From CAVYOD01 sp963770045 (lineage in GTDB: Bacteria; Acidobacteriota; Aminicenantia; Aminicenantales; CAVYOD01), in the NCBI GenBank assembly GCA_963770045.1, contig CAVYOD010000013.1:1-64000 (forward strand): DNA of 64,000 nt, written 5' to 3'. Within the stretch, counting starts at the first letter, position 1, and every line of letters begins with the position of its first letter. The notes below the pieces were generated by a model. The model was not told the origin of the DNA and searched no databases. It saw only the letters and a program-made list of their open reading frames with translations. This document shows positions 1 through 9,151 of this stretch, piece after piece. The position numbers and the translations under genes were made by a program.

Positions 1-2020
1 TATCCACGGAAGAGACCGAGCATCAGCATGAGCCGCCCATGAGGGCCTGGCCAAGATGTTCGTAGGCGGTGCCCACGATATTGACCTGCAAACCAGGGCC
101 CTGCGGGTCGCTCACCGCGCAAACCCATCCCCGGTCCACTACGTTGCCGAGGATATTGAAGGTCCCGCCCTTTGAGGAGTAGCCTGTCACCTTGCCCGCA
201 TCACCATGGATCTCCAGGATTCCGGAATGCATGACCATTCCGGTAAAATTCTGGGCATGGTTGTGTACCCGGACCAAGGCCCCATGTTAAATGCGCCACA
301 ATACTCCCCCGGGCTTCCGAAGACGTCGACGACCGTATCCAACGTCAACCCAGAGCCCATTCCCATGCCGATGCCTCTCTGGCCTCCCGCCCTATAGACG
401 ATGAATCTTCGCCATCCCATGCGGTGGGCATAATCGAGGAAGCAGCTTAGGACCCGAGTTGGTCGATACCTTCCGGCCTAAATCCCGGGCATCCACGACA
501 AGCACCTGATCCTTATTCTCGGGCTTTTCAAGTTATCCGCGCATCCTTGAGGGTCACGCGAACCATCCCATTGTCGCCTATGGGGTCGAACGGGATGCGA
601 CACGATCGAGCAGGGAGTTGATATCTCGTGAGCGATATGGATGAGTACCCCGCTGTCTTTTCTTCCAGTATCCCAACCAGGCAGATAGTCGTGGATTCAT
701 GTCATTCTTCAAAGTCTTTTACGCGTCGGAAAGCTCTCTGTCATGTCCTCCAATGCCTTCTTGAATTCCCCGAAGCCCCAACGAGGCAATCGTTCCTGAA
801 AGAACGGAGGGATTCGATCCGAATCGAACATTCCGCATCGTATGCACGGGAATGAGCTCATCTTCAGAGGGAAATTCCCCATGGGGAATCTTGATCGGAC
901 GGCCGAATTTATCAACCACCTCGTGGCCTGTAATCCTTCCCTTCTCATCGTAGAAGACCCTGCTCACCATGCCTGTGTTGACTGTGAAGGTGAGGGCAGG
1001 GGAAGGTGCTGCGCATCAACCCAAGACGATAAAGCTCTTCAATTCCCGCATCGCTTCCCTGTTTTTCGGAGCAGATGATGGAGACAAAGTTTTCTCCATC
1101 ATCATAGAGCATGGCCACATTGGGTCGCAGCAGGGATGGATCGATAATATCCAGTCTTTCAATCACTCGACGATATGGGTCGATACGGCCGCAAAGGTAC
1201 TGGTAGGGGCCATCCGGTGCACTTTCAAGCTCCACCTCCTGCACACGCTGGAAGCGCTCTTTGATCTCAGGAGGCAACTGAGTCAGGTTCCATCCTGTTG
1301 TAGGTGAGAAAGATTCCACAAGCGCATCGAAAGGATAATGCAGGTATTGACTGAGTAGGTGAAGCTTGAGGGACGCTACGGCTGTATCGGTCTGGGCCAA
1401 AGGTGTCAAGTTAAACTGAGATACCCGGTTCCACATGGTGCGATAGTTGGTCGTCTCTCCATTATGGGTCAGGGCTGTGTGAAGCTCTGCAAAGGGATGA
1501 GCATTCATCTGATCGACCACAGAGCCAGTGGCCAGCCGGCGGTGGATGACGTTAACCGGTGCGTCCGGGAGTTCCCACGGAATGTGCTTGCCATCACTCT
1601 TCCAGCAACCGGAGTTCTTCCCGCAGGAAAGGACGGCCGCCTTCTTCTGTTGGACCTCTGCATAGTTCTCCCGGGTGATTTTCCGGGCCAGCCGGTAAAT
1701 ATATTCGTCCTCAGCCTCGTGGACGAATTCGATATTGTTCTTATAATTTTCAACTTCAGATCTCGGTACCGTATCTGCCTGGGTGGCCAGACGGGATCGT
1801 TCAACAAGTCGTTCTCAATAAACCGATACAACTCTTCTTCCCGAACCCGCACAAAGAACCTGTAGACATCGCCTGGGTCTTTCTCGCCAAAAAGTCTGAA
1901 ATCCTGCTCTTCTCCGTTTTGATCGTGGCGGTATGGGATGCGGCATCTCTCCAGATCACCGTCGAAGTCATCCACCCGAAGTCCGGTGAAATACTGGGAA
2001 ACACTCTCGGCGATTGAAAC
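1..2020 (-). pseudogene. Glutamate-synthase-like protein (class II amidotransferase + GXGXG domain), frameshifted, truncated at both ends
   Basis: Several minus-strand reading frames join into one protein. From about 1815 to 945 there is an Ntn-type glutaminase region with NVIHRRLATGS, HPFAELHTALTHNGE and QTDTA, matching domain 1 of archaeal-type glutamate synthases. From 420 to 23 there is a GXGXG domain with QRGIGMGMGSGLTLD, FGSPGEYCGAFNMGPW and GKVTGYSSKGGTFNILGN. The frame changes near 1750, near 1000, somewhere between 720 and 420, and near 280. The N-terminus that should carry the catalytic Cys2 is absent because the match stops near 2020, where nuoF sequence on the other strand begins. 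The 3' end runs off the window start. Glutaminase and GXGXG domains in one chain, without the central FMN synthase domain, suggest an ammonia-transfer partner and not a full GltB. Some shifts may be sequencing errors, but their density here is the highest in the window. Confidence 0.72.
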
Positions 2021-2198
2021 AGGACGGGGACGGCCTGAGGACCTCAAGGTCCTCGAAGGCCACGTTCACGATCTCGGGCCGGGGCACACTTTTTGTGCCC
2101 ACGCGGCTGGAGCGATGGAACCGCTGGCCAGCGCCCTAAAGTATTTCCGGGAAGATTTTGAGCGGCATATTCAGACGGGAAGCTGCCCCTGGAAATAG
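2020..2198 (+). pseudogene. nuoF: NuoF, C-terminal fragment only
   Basis: About 58 codons ending in TAG at 2196-2198 read GRGRPEDLKVLEG, then CAHAAGAMEPLASALKYFREDFERHI. This matches the extreme C-terminus of NuoF, the NADH- and FMN-binding subunit of complex I, including the late cysteine that helps ligate the N3 4Fe-4S cluster and the final FRxEFExHI helix. The first ~85% of NuoF, with the NADH and FMN sites and the SxGxCxxCR cysteines, is absent; upstream DNA is the antisense of the glutamate-synthase-like gene. The fragment lies 3 bp before nuoG, the usual order, so it is the tail of the native operon. The break is either a real rearrangement or a chimeric assembly joint. Confidence 0.8.
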
Positions 2199-2201
2199 CC
2201 T

Positions 2202-4913
2202 ATGACCAGAGTATACATCGATAACGCACCGTATGAAGTTGACGCTCAGAACAATCTCCTGGACGCCTGCCTATCCCTGGGCTTCGACATCCCCTATTTC
2301 TGCTGGCATCCGGCCCTGGGAGCCGTGGGCGCCTGCCGCCTCTGCGCCGTCAAGAAGTTTCACGATGACAAGGACACTCGGGGGAAGATTGTCATGTCCT
2401 GCCTTGAGCCGGTCGTCGAGGGACTCCGCATCTCCATCTCGGACCCGGAGGTCCGAAAGTTCAGGGCGAGCGTCATCGAATGGCTCATGACCAACCATCC
2501 CCACGATTGCCCCGTCTGCGACGAGGGAGGCGAGTGCCACCTTCAGGATATGACCGTCATGACAGGGCACACCTACCGGCGTTTCCGCTTCAAGAAGCGC
2601 ACCTACCGGGACCAGAATCTGGGGCCTTTTGTCAATCACGAGATGAACCGCTGCATCCAGTGCTATCGCTGTGTGCGATTCTACCGGGACTACGCGGGAG
2701 GCCGCGATCTTGCCGATTTCGCGGCCCGCGACCAGGTCTATTTCGGCCGGCATCAAGACGGAGTCCTGGAAAATGAATTCAGCGGGAATCTGGTCGAGGT
2801 TTGTCCGACCGGGGTTTTTACCGACAAGACCTTTAAGCAACACTTCACACGCAAGTGGGATCTGTCGACGGCTCCGTCCGTCTGCGTCCACTGCAGCCTC
2901 GGCTGCAATATCATTCCCGGCGAGCGGTATGGGAAGTTGCGACGGATCCGCAATCGATACAATGGAGAGGTGAACGGTTACTTTTTGTGCGACCGGGGAA
3001 GGTACGGTTATGATTTTGTCAACAGCGAAAAGCGGATATTGACAAGCCGCGCTGCGGAAGCCGGTCAGAAAACAAAGCAAGAGATGGGCAATGAGAGCCT
3101 GATCCTCCAAGTCCTGGAAAAGACGGCCTGGGGAGAACGGCCGATCGGCATCGGCTCGCCCAGGGCATCGCTGGAGGCGAACTTTGCACTTAGGAATCTC
3201 GTGGGAGAGAACCGGTTTTACTCCGGGACCTCGGAGAGAGAATGGTCTTTGACCAAACTCGGGCTGGAAATCCTCAGAAGAGGTCCGGCCCGAGCGGCCT
3301 CGCTTCAAGATGCGGCAAGAGCGGACGCCGTCCTCGTCCTGGCCGAAGATGTAACCAACTCGGCGCCGCTCCTGGCCCTGGCTCTCCGCCAGGCCATTCG
3401 CCAGAAGCCCATGGAAGCGGCTTCGAAAGCGAAAATCCCTCTCTGGCACGACCTGGCCGTAAGGGACTTACTCCAGGAAGCGAAAGGGCCTCTCTTCATC
3501 GTTTCCCCACGCAAAACCAAGCTGGCCGAGGTCGGAACCCAATTCTGTCTTCCGCCCGACGGGATTTCCCGACTGGGTTTCGCGGTCTCTCGTATGTTGG
3601 CGGGTTTGCCGCCTCCGGCCGAAGGTTTGCCCACCGAGATCGCCTCCTGGGCCCAAAGTATCGCTCGATCCCTGGGCGAGTCGGAGCGGCCGCTCATCAT
3701 CGCCGGGACTCAGAGCGGAAGCGAGATGATCCTTCAGGCCGCCGCAAATATTGCCTGGGCTTTATGCAACCATAAACGGAAAGCGAGTTTGGGCTTGACA
3801 TTCCCGGAATGCAATTCCCTGGGCCTGGGCATGATGGAGGGAGGCAGCCTGGCCGAGGCGATAGGAAAGGTCGAGAATGGGGAAGCGGATACGGTGATCA
3901 TCCTTGAGAACGATCTCTATCGCCGGGCCGAAAAGAGGACGGTCGATCGTTTTTTGGCCAAATGCCGTAACATCATCGTTCTCGACCACCTTGAAACCGC
4001 CACGACCGCCAGAGCCGATATCGTGCTCCCGGTCGGGACCTATGCCGAATCCGAAGGAACGATCGTGAATAACGAGGGACGGGCCCAGAGGTTTTATAAG
4101 GTCTTTGAGCCGCGCCCCGGTGTCCGGGAGAGTTGGCGGTGGCTGACCGAAATCTCCCTGGCAATGGGGCAGGTGGAGCCGGAAACCCGAACCGGATTCG
4201 ACGACCTTGTCCTGGCGCTCAGCCAATCGATTCCGGCGCTGGCGGGCATCCGGGACGTGGCCCCGCCATCGGATTTCAGGATCCACGGCCTGAAAATTCC
4301 AAGACAGCCTTCCCGCTCCAGCGGACGGACAGCCATCCACGCCGCGATCGATGTCAGCGAACCGAGAACTCCTGCCGACCCTGACTCTCCGCTGGCCTTT
4401 TCAATGGAAGGCCACGCCGGCATTCCCCCCTCGCCGCTGATACCTCGTTTCTGGAGTCCGGGCTGGAACTCGGTCCAGTCGGTGAACAAATTCCAGAGCG
4501 AAGTGGGCGGACCTCTGCGCGGGGGCAACCCCGGACGCCGGTTGATCGAGCCGTCGCAAACTCTCCCCAAGTTCTATGATGAGACCTCGGCAGCTTCGCA
4601 CGACCCGGAGAAGGGGGATCTCTTTTTTATCCCGGTTCAGCACATCTTTGGTTCGGAAGAACTCAGCGCCGTAAGCGGGAGCATAGCCGAACTTGTCCCG
4701 GACCCGTACGTCTTGCTGCATCAGGAGGATGCTCTTGGTCTCGAGATCCAGGAAGGCCAAAATGTCGTGGTGGAGCTCGGCGGTGAAAAAAGAATCCTGC
4801 CCGCGAAGTTGACGCGCGATATCTGCAGAGGCGCGGCCGGAATACCGGACGGTCTCCCGGGCCTTCATGGGATTCGGGTCGATGGGTTGGGGGAAAGTCA
4901 AGGCTGTCTGAAA
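2202..4913 (+). CDS. nuoG: NADH-quinone oxidoreductase subunit G
   Basis: The large Fe-S subunit of the complex I peripheral arm carries electrons from NuoF towards NuoI. Residues 1-75 form a 2Fe-2S ferredoxin fold with Cys34, Cys45, Cys48 and Cys67. His99-x3-Cys103-x2-Cys106-x5-Cys112 is the N-terminal 4Fe-4S site with its His ligand, and NRCIQCYRC with VEVCPTGVF is the next. CVHCSLGC plus a distant FLCDRG is the extra N7 site of E. coli-type NuoG. A molybdopterin-oxidoreductase-like body and C-terminal binding fold follow. ATG 2202 sits 3 bp after the nuoF stop. The frame runs without a stop into nuoH (2202-5870). A TGA at 4909-4911 in the +1 frame, preceded there by WGKVKAV, is the likely real stop, giving about 902 residues if one base upstream is spurious. 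Confidence 0.93.
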
Positions 4914-5870
4914 ATGAGCGCAACCCTTCAAACGATCCTGATCATCGCCGGCGTATTGGCCGTCATGCTGAGCATCGCGGCCGGGCTGGTCTGGGCCGAG
5001 AGGCGCCTTCTCGGATTCTGGCAGGAGCGATACGGGCCGAACCGATCGGGACCTTTCGGGTTGCTCCAGGTCGTTGCGGACACGATCAAGCTCTTTTTTA
5101 AGGAAGATTGGATTCCTCCCCTCGCGGACAAGGCGATCTTCACCGCCGCTCCGGGAATTATCGTTTGCACAGCTCTGCTGGGGTTTGCGGTTATCCCCTT
5201 CTCGCCAGGAATTTTCGTCGTCGATCTCAACATCGGGCTGCTCTTCTTTCTGGCCATGTCATCGCTCGGCGTCTACAGCGTTGTCCTGGGCGCTTGGGCT
5301 TCCAACAATAAATATGCTCTGTTGGGAGGGCTGCGGGGGGCCGCCCAGATGATCAGCTATGAGGTTTTTATGGGACTCTCCCTCATGGGCGTCGTCATGC
5401 TCGCCGGTTCGTTCAGCCTGCGTGAGATCGTCCTGGCTCAAAGGAAAATCTGGTTCGTCCTGCCCCAATTCGTGGGCTTCATCATATTCTTCATCGCCGG
5501 GATAGCCGAGACCCGCCGGCTTCCGTTCGACCTGCCCGAGGCCGAGAACGAACTTGTCGCCGGATTCCACGCGGAATATTCGGCGGTGAAGTTTGTCTTG
5601 TATTACATCGGAGAATATCTGGGGATAACGCTCATCTCGGCGCTCACGGTGACCCTGTTCTTTGGCGGCTGGCTGGGACCCGGCTTTCTTCCGCCGCTGG
5701 TCTGGTTTTTTCTCAAGACCTCGGTCTTCATCGTTTTCTTTATTCTCCTGCGGGCCTCGCTGCCCCGGCCCCGCTATGACCAGCTCATGGGTTTTGGCTG
5801 GAAGGTCCTCCTCCCTCTGGCCCTGTTGAACTTGCTCGTTACGGGAGCGGTCGCGCTCCTGATGAGATAA
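4914..5870 (+). CDS. nuoH: NADH-quinone oxidoreductase subunit H
   Basis: A membrane subunit of complex I at the junction with the peripheral arm, forming the quinone-access cavity. It is 318 residues if started at ATG 4914, close to the family's ~325. It begins with a transmembrane helix and continues VWAERRLLGFWQERYGPNR, the family signature next to the quinone pocket. Later ETRRLPFDLPEAENELVAGF is the conserved acidic loop that contacts NuoB/NuoD, followed by the usual C-terminal helices. As sequenced it shares one open frame with nuoG. ATG 4914 follows an out-of-frame TGA by two bases, a normal coupling arrangement, so I treat nuoH as a separate protein. A true G-H fusion would place the soluble NuoG on the end of a membrane subunit, which is hard to fit to the complex I structure. 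Confidence 0.93.
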   Translation: MSATLQTILIIAGVLAVMLSIAAGLVWAERRLLGFWQERYGPNRSGPFGLLQVVADTIKLFFKEDWIPPLADKAIFTAAPGIIVCTALLGFAVIPFSPGIFVVDLNIGLLFFLAMSSLGVYSVVLGAWASNNKYALLGGLRGAAQMISYEVFMGLSLMGVVMLAGSFSLREIVLAQRKIWFVLPQFVGFIIFFIAGIAETRRLPFDLPEAENELVAGFHAEYSAVKFVLYYIGEYLGITLISALTVTLFFGGWLGPGFLPPLVWFFLKTSVFIVFFILLRASLPRPRYDQLMGFGWKVLLPLALLNLLVTGAVALLMR

Positions 5871-5895
5871 CTCGGCTCCTTAGTAGGAGAGCGGA

Positions 5896-6411
5896 ATGTT
5901 GAGCATCTTGAGAACCATCTGGCTCACCTTTCGTCACTTCTTCAGAAAGAAGGTGACGGTTCAGTACCCGGAAGAGAAGATAAAACTCCCGGCGAGATGG
6001 AGGGGAAGGATTATCCTCAGCCGCGATCCCGAGGGCGAGGAGCGTTGCGTGGCCTGCTACCTGTGCGCCGTGGCCTGCCCCGTGGGCTGCATCTCGCTCC
6101 AGGCGGGCGAAGATGAATACGGACGGAGATATCCCGAGTTCTTCCGCATCAACTTTTCAAGGTGCATCTATTGCGGCTTCTGCGAGGACGCGTGCCCGAC
6201 TTATGCCATCCAGCTCATACCCGATTTTGAAATGGCCGAATACGATCGCCGGAACATGGTCTATGAAAAAGAGTTTCTGCTTGTCGACGGCCAGGGAAAA
6301 TACCAGGGATACAATTTTTACCGGATGTCGGGTTTGACCATCAAGGGAAAGAACAAGGGTCAGGCCGAAAACGAAACCCCCCCGGTGGATATCAAAAGTT
6401 TGCTTCCCTGA
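5896..6411 (+). CDS. nuoI: NADH-quinone oxidoreductase subunit I
   Basis: A 171-residue 8Fe ferredoxin-type subunit carrying clusters N6a and N6b between NuoG and the N2 cluster of NuoB. Two complete motifs are present, CVACYLCAVACPVGC and CIYCGFCEDACPTYA, each C-x2-C-x2-C-x3-C-P. The N-terminal amphipathic stretch (LRTIWLTFRHFFRKKVTVQYPEE) is typical of the helix that lies on the membrane. The start ATG 5896 has GGAGAG seven bases upstream. It lies 25 bp after nuoH and 11 bp before nuoJ in the same operon. Confidence 0.96.
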   Translation: MLSILRTIWLTFRHFFRKKVTVQYPEEKIKLPARWRGRIILSRDPEGEERCVACYLCAVACPVGCISLQAGEDEYGRRYPEFFRINFSRCIYCGFCEDACPTYAIQLIPDFEMAEYDRRNMVYEKEFLLVDGQGKYQGYNFYRMSGLTIKGKNKGQAENETPPVDIKSLLP

Positions 6412-6422
6412 AGAGGTTGAAG

Positions 6423-6950
6423 ATGAGTTTTTTGTTTTATGCGGCCTCACTCGTCGCCATCATCTCGAGCCTGATGGTCGTGACCCGGTCAAATGCCGTC
6501 CACGCCCTCCTCTACCTTGTGGTTTCCCTCTTGGCGGTGGCGCTGATCTTTTTCATCCTGGGCGCGCCTTTCATCGCCGCCCTCGAAGTGATCATTTATG
6601 CCGGAGCCATCATGGTCCTGTTCATCTTTGTCGTGATGATGTTTAACCTGGCGGCGCCTTTCTCCGGAAAAAGCCGGCTGCTGGACACAAGAACTTGGGC
6701 GGGCCCGGTCTTCCTCTCCTTCGTATTGTTTGGCGAATTCCTGGCTGTCATCACGTCCAGGGGGATCCACCGGATCAGTCCGACTCCTATCTCCCCGAAA
6801 GATGTCGGCGTCTCTCTTTTCGGAACCTATCTCCTCGGAGTCGAGCTGGCAGCCATGCTCTTGCTCTCGGGAGTCGTCGGGGCCTTTCACCTGGGCCGGC
6901 AGAAGAAGCGAACCACCCACAGGTTCTTCGAAATCGAGGCGCCAAAATGA
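6423..6950 (+). CDS. nuoJ: NADH-quinone oxidoreductase subunit J
   Basis: A small membrane subunit of the complex I proton-pumping arm, 175 residues with five hydrophobic helices. The conserved helix 3 is visible as ALEVIIYAGAIMVLFIFVVMM, including the pi-bulge region and the acidic residue preceding IIYAGAI. I place the start at ATG 6423: AGAGG lies seven bases upstream, and the longer frame from TTG 6417 would start inside the ribosome-binding spacing. The stop overlaps the nuoK start by ATGA (6947-6950), a sign of translational coupling. Confidence 0.95.
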   Translation: MSFLFYAASLVAIISSLMVVTRSNAVHALLYLVVSLLAVALIFFILGAPFIAALEVIIYAGAIMVLFIFVVMMFNLAAPFSGKSRLLDTRTWAGPVFLSFVLFGEFLAVITSRGIHRISPTPISPKDVGVSLFGTYLLGVELAAMLLLSGVVGAFHLGRQKKRTTHRFFEIEAPK

Positions 6951-7255
6951 CCTCAATTCCTTTAGAATCCGGATTGATCATCGCGGGAATACTCTTTGCC
7001 GTGGGATTGATCGGGGTCCTCGCCCGCAGGAACATTCTCTTTATTTTGATGTCGATCGAAATCATGCTGAACGCCGCCGGGCTCGCCTTCGTCGTGGCCG
7101 GCGCGCGCTGGGGACGGGCGGACGGACAGGTGATGTTCATCTTCATCCTGGCCATGGCCGCCGCGGAGGTCTCCGTGGGCCTGGCTTTGATCCTGAGGTT
7201 TGTCCATCACTTCAAGACCCTGGATTCGGACCAGGGCAACACGATGAAAGGGTAG
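6947..7255 (+). CDS. nuoK: NADH-quinone oxidoreductase subunit K
   Basis: A 102-residue subunit with three transmembrane helices, the size of most NuoK proteins. The family core NILFILMSIEIMLNAAGLAF carries the conserved membrane Glu in helix 2, and MFIFILAMAAAEVSVGLAL carries the second Glu in helix 3; both belong to the proton path of the antiporter-like arm. It resembles MnhC/MrpC antiporter subunits. The start ATG overlaps the nuoJ stop and the stop is 1 bp before nuoL, so expression is coupled to both neighbours. Confidence 0.96.
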   Translation: MTSIPLESGLIIAGILFAVGLIGVLARRNILFILMSIEIMLNAAGLAFVVAGARWGRADGQVMFIFILAMAAAEVSVGLALILRFVHHFKTLDSDQGNTMKG

Positions 7256-7256
7256 C

Positions 7257-9151
7257 ATGTACGGGCTTTTGTGGCTGATTCCCACTCTCCCCCTGGTGGG
7301 CTTCGTCATCCTGGGCCTGTTCGGACGCAGGTTTTCGAGGTTTGTTGTCGCCCTGGTGGGAGTCGGGCTCGTCGGTGTCTCGGCCCTCCTTTCGATTTTG
7401 ACAGCTTTTCAGTTCATGTCGTCTCCGCCCCAACAGAGTTCAGTGACCCAATCGCTCTGGACATGGGTCAACAGCGGAGGTTTCAGGCCCTCGGTCGCGT
7501 TCCGGCTGGACGCTCTTTCGCTCGTTTTTGTCGTGGTCGTGACATTTGTGGGATTCGTAATCCACCTGTATTCGTCTGAATTCATGGCCGAAGGAGAAGG
7601 ATACAGCCGTTTCTTCGCCGCCATGAATCTTTTTGTCAGCTCTATGCTGATTCTTGTCCTGGCCGATAACCTTTTCCTTTTTTATCTCGGCTGGGAAGGC
7701 GTCGGTCTTTGCAGCTACCTTCTCATAGGTTTTTGGTACAAGGATGCCGCGAACGGCCGGGCGGCACAGAAAGCCTTTATCGTAACCCGCGTGGGGGATA
7801 CTGCCCTCGCCGTGGGCCTGTTCCTTCTGTTCTCTCATTTGGGGACACTCAATTTTCAAGACCTGATGCATCAGGCCGTCACCACCTGGCCTGTCGGGTC
7901 TTCTTTGGCCGTGGTCTCGGCGGCTCTTCTGTTGGGCGGGGCGGTGGGAAAATCAGCCCAACTGCCGCTTCAGACCTGGCTCCCCGATGCCATGGCCGGA
8001 CCCACTCCTGTGAGCGCCCTGATCCACGCCGCGACCATGGTTACGGCCGGAGTTTATCTTGTTGCCAGGACCCATGTTCTTTTTGAGCTGGCGCCGGCGG
8101 TTCAGCTCGCGGTTGCCGTCATCGGTGCCCTGACCCTCTTGATCTCCGGCTTCAGCGCTCTCGTCCAGGTCGACATCAAAAGGGTTCTGGCTTACTCGAC
8201 GATGAGTCAGGTCGGTTACATGTTCCTTGCTTTGGGCGTCGGGGCCTGGTCCGCCGCGGTCTTCCATTTCTTGACCCATGCCTTCTTTAAGGCCCTTTTG
8301 TTCCTCGGAGCCGGAGTCGTCATTCTGGCGCTCCACGAGGAGCACAATATGTTCAAAATGGGAGGTCTGAGAAAGCAGCTTCCGCTCGTCTTCTGGACTT
8401 TCGTCATCGGCTCTGCTTCACTTTCGGCACTGCCTCTGGTCACGGCGGGTTTCTACAGCAAAGAATGGATTCTCCGATCAGCCTGGACCGGGCCGAAAGG
8501 GAATTTCTGGCTTTTGTCAGCCGGTTTGGTGGGCGCGTTTCTCACGGTCATCTATACTTTTCGGATGGTTTTCATCACGTTTTTTGGCGAAGAAAGCCGC
8601 CTGATCGAGCGAAAGCCGGGAATGCGCTTGAAGGTGCCTCTCATCATCCTTGCAATCTTTTCCATCGCTTGTCGGCTTTCTTCAGACTCCGCGAAGCCTC
8701 GGCAACATTCCGATTTTTGCGAATTTTCTGCGCTCCGCTCTTCCCTCTCCAGATGTCCCGCCAAAGGGTGGGGCTGACGAAATCATGCTCGAAGTTTTTT
8801 CTTCGGCCATCGTCCTCCTGGGATTGTATCTCGCCTACTATCTTGTTCTTAAGAAAACCGCGCCTCCGGGAAAGAATCACTAAAACCAAACTCGGACAAA
8901 GAGGCGCGCAATTCCTGTTTTCCGGTTGGGGTTTTGACTGGATTTATGATCGGCTGCTCATACGTCCGTTAGCCTGGCTGGCCAGGATCAACAGAGAAGA
9001 CTTCCTGGATCTCCCCTATCTGGGCATCGCCGAGATGAGCCGGGCATTCAATAACGGGCTGAGCAGGACGCAGTCCGGGCGGCTGCGCTGGTACGCGGCC
9101 GTCATCGTGATCGGCGCGATCATCACCCTCACCGTGGTGGTATTCTTATGA
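7257..9151 (+). CDS. nuoL: NADH-quinone oxidoreductase subunit L, two +1 frame interruptions
   Basis: The distal antiporter-like proton-pumping subunit with the long lateral helix. Frame 1 (7257 to about 8668) contains LFYLGWEGVGLCSYLLIGFW, the helix with the key Glu, and LPLQTWLPDAMAGPTPVSALIHAATMVTAG split over the channel. Frame 2 (about 8668-8868) continues with VGFLQTPRSLGNIPIFANFL, and frame 3 (about 8868-9151) with GFDWIYDRLLIRPL and the final helix. Removing one base near 8668 and one near 8868 yields about 630 residues, normal for NuoL. The first shift lies at ATC-GCT-TGT and the second at ACC-GCG-CCT. Neither looks like a slippery site. Since nuoM and nuoN remain intact and overlapping, sequencing error is more likely than decay. 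Confidence 0.92.

Noticed and set aside
2271..3449. A 392-codon minus frame opposite nuoG
   Set aside because: NuoG cysteine motifs on the plus strand are certain; the antisense product shows no family features.
7257..9151. Programmed +1 frameshifting in nuoL
   Set aside because: There is no in-frame stop, rare codon pause or slippery heptamer at either site, and similar shifts occur in unrelated genes; error is simpler.
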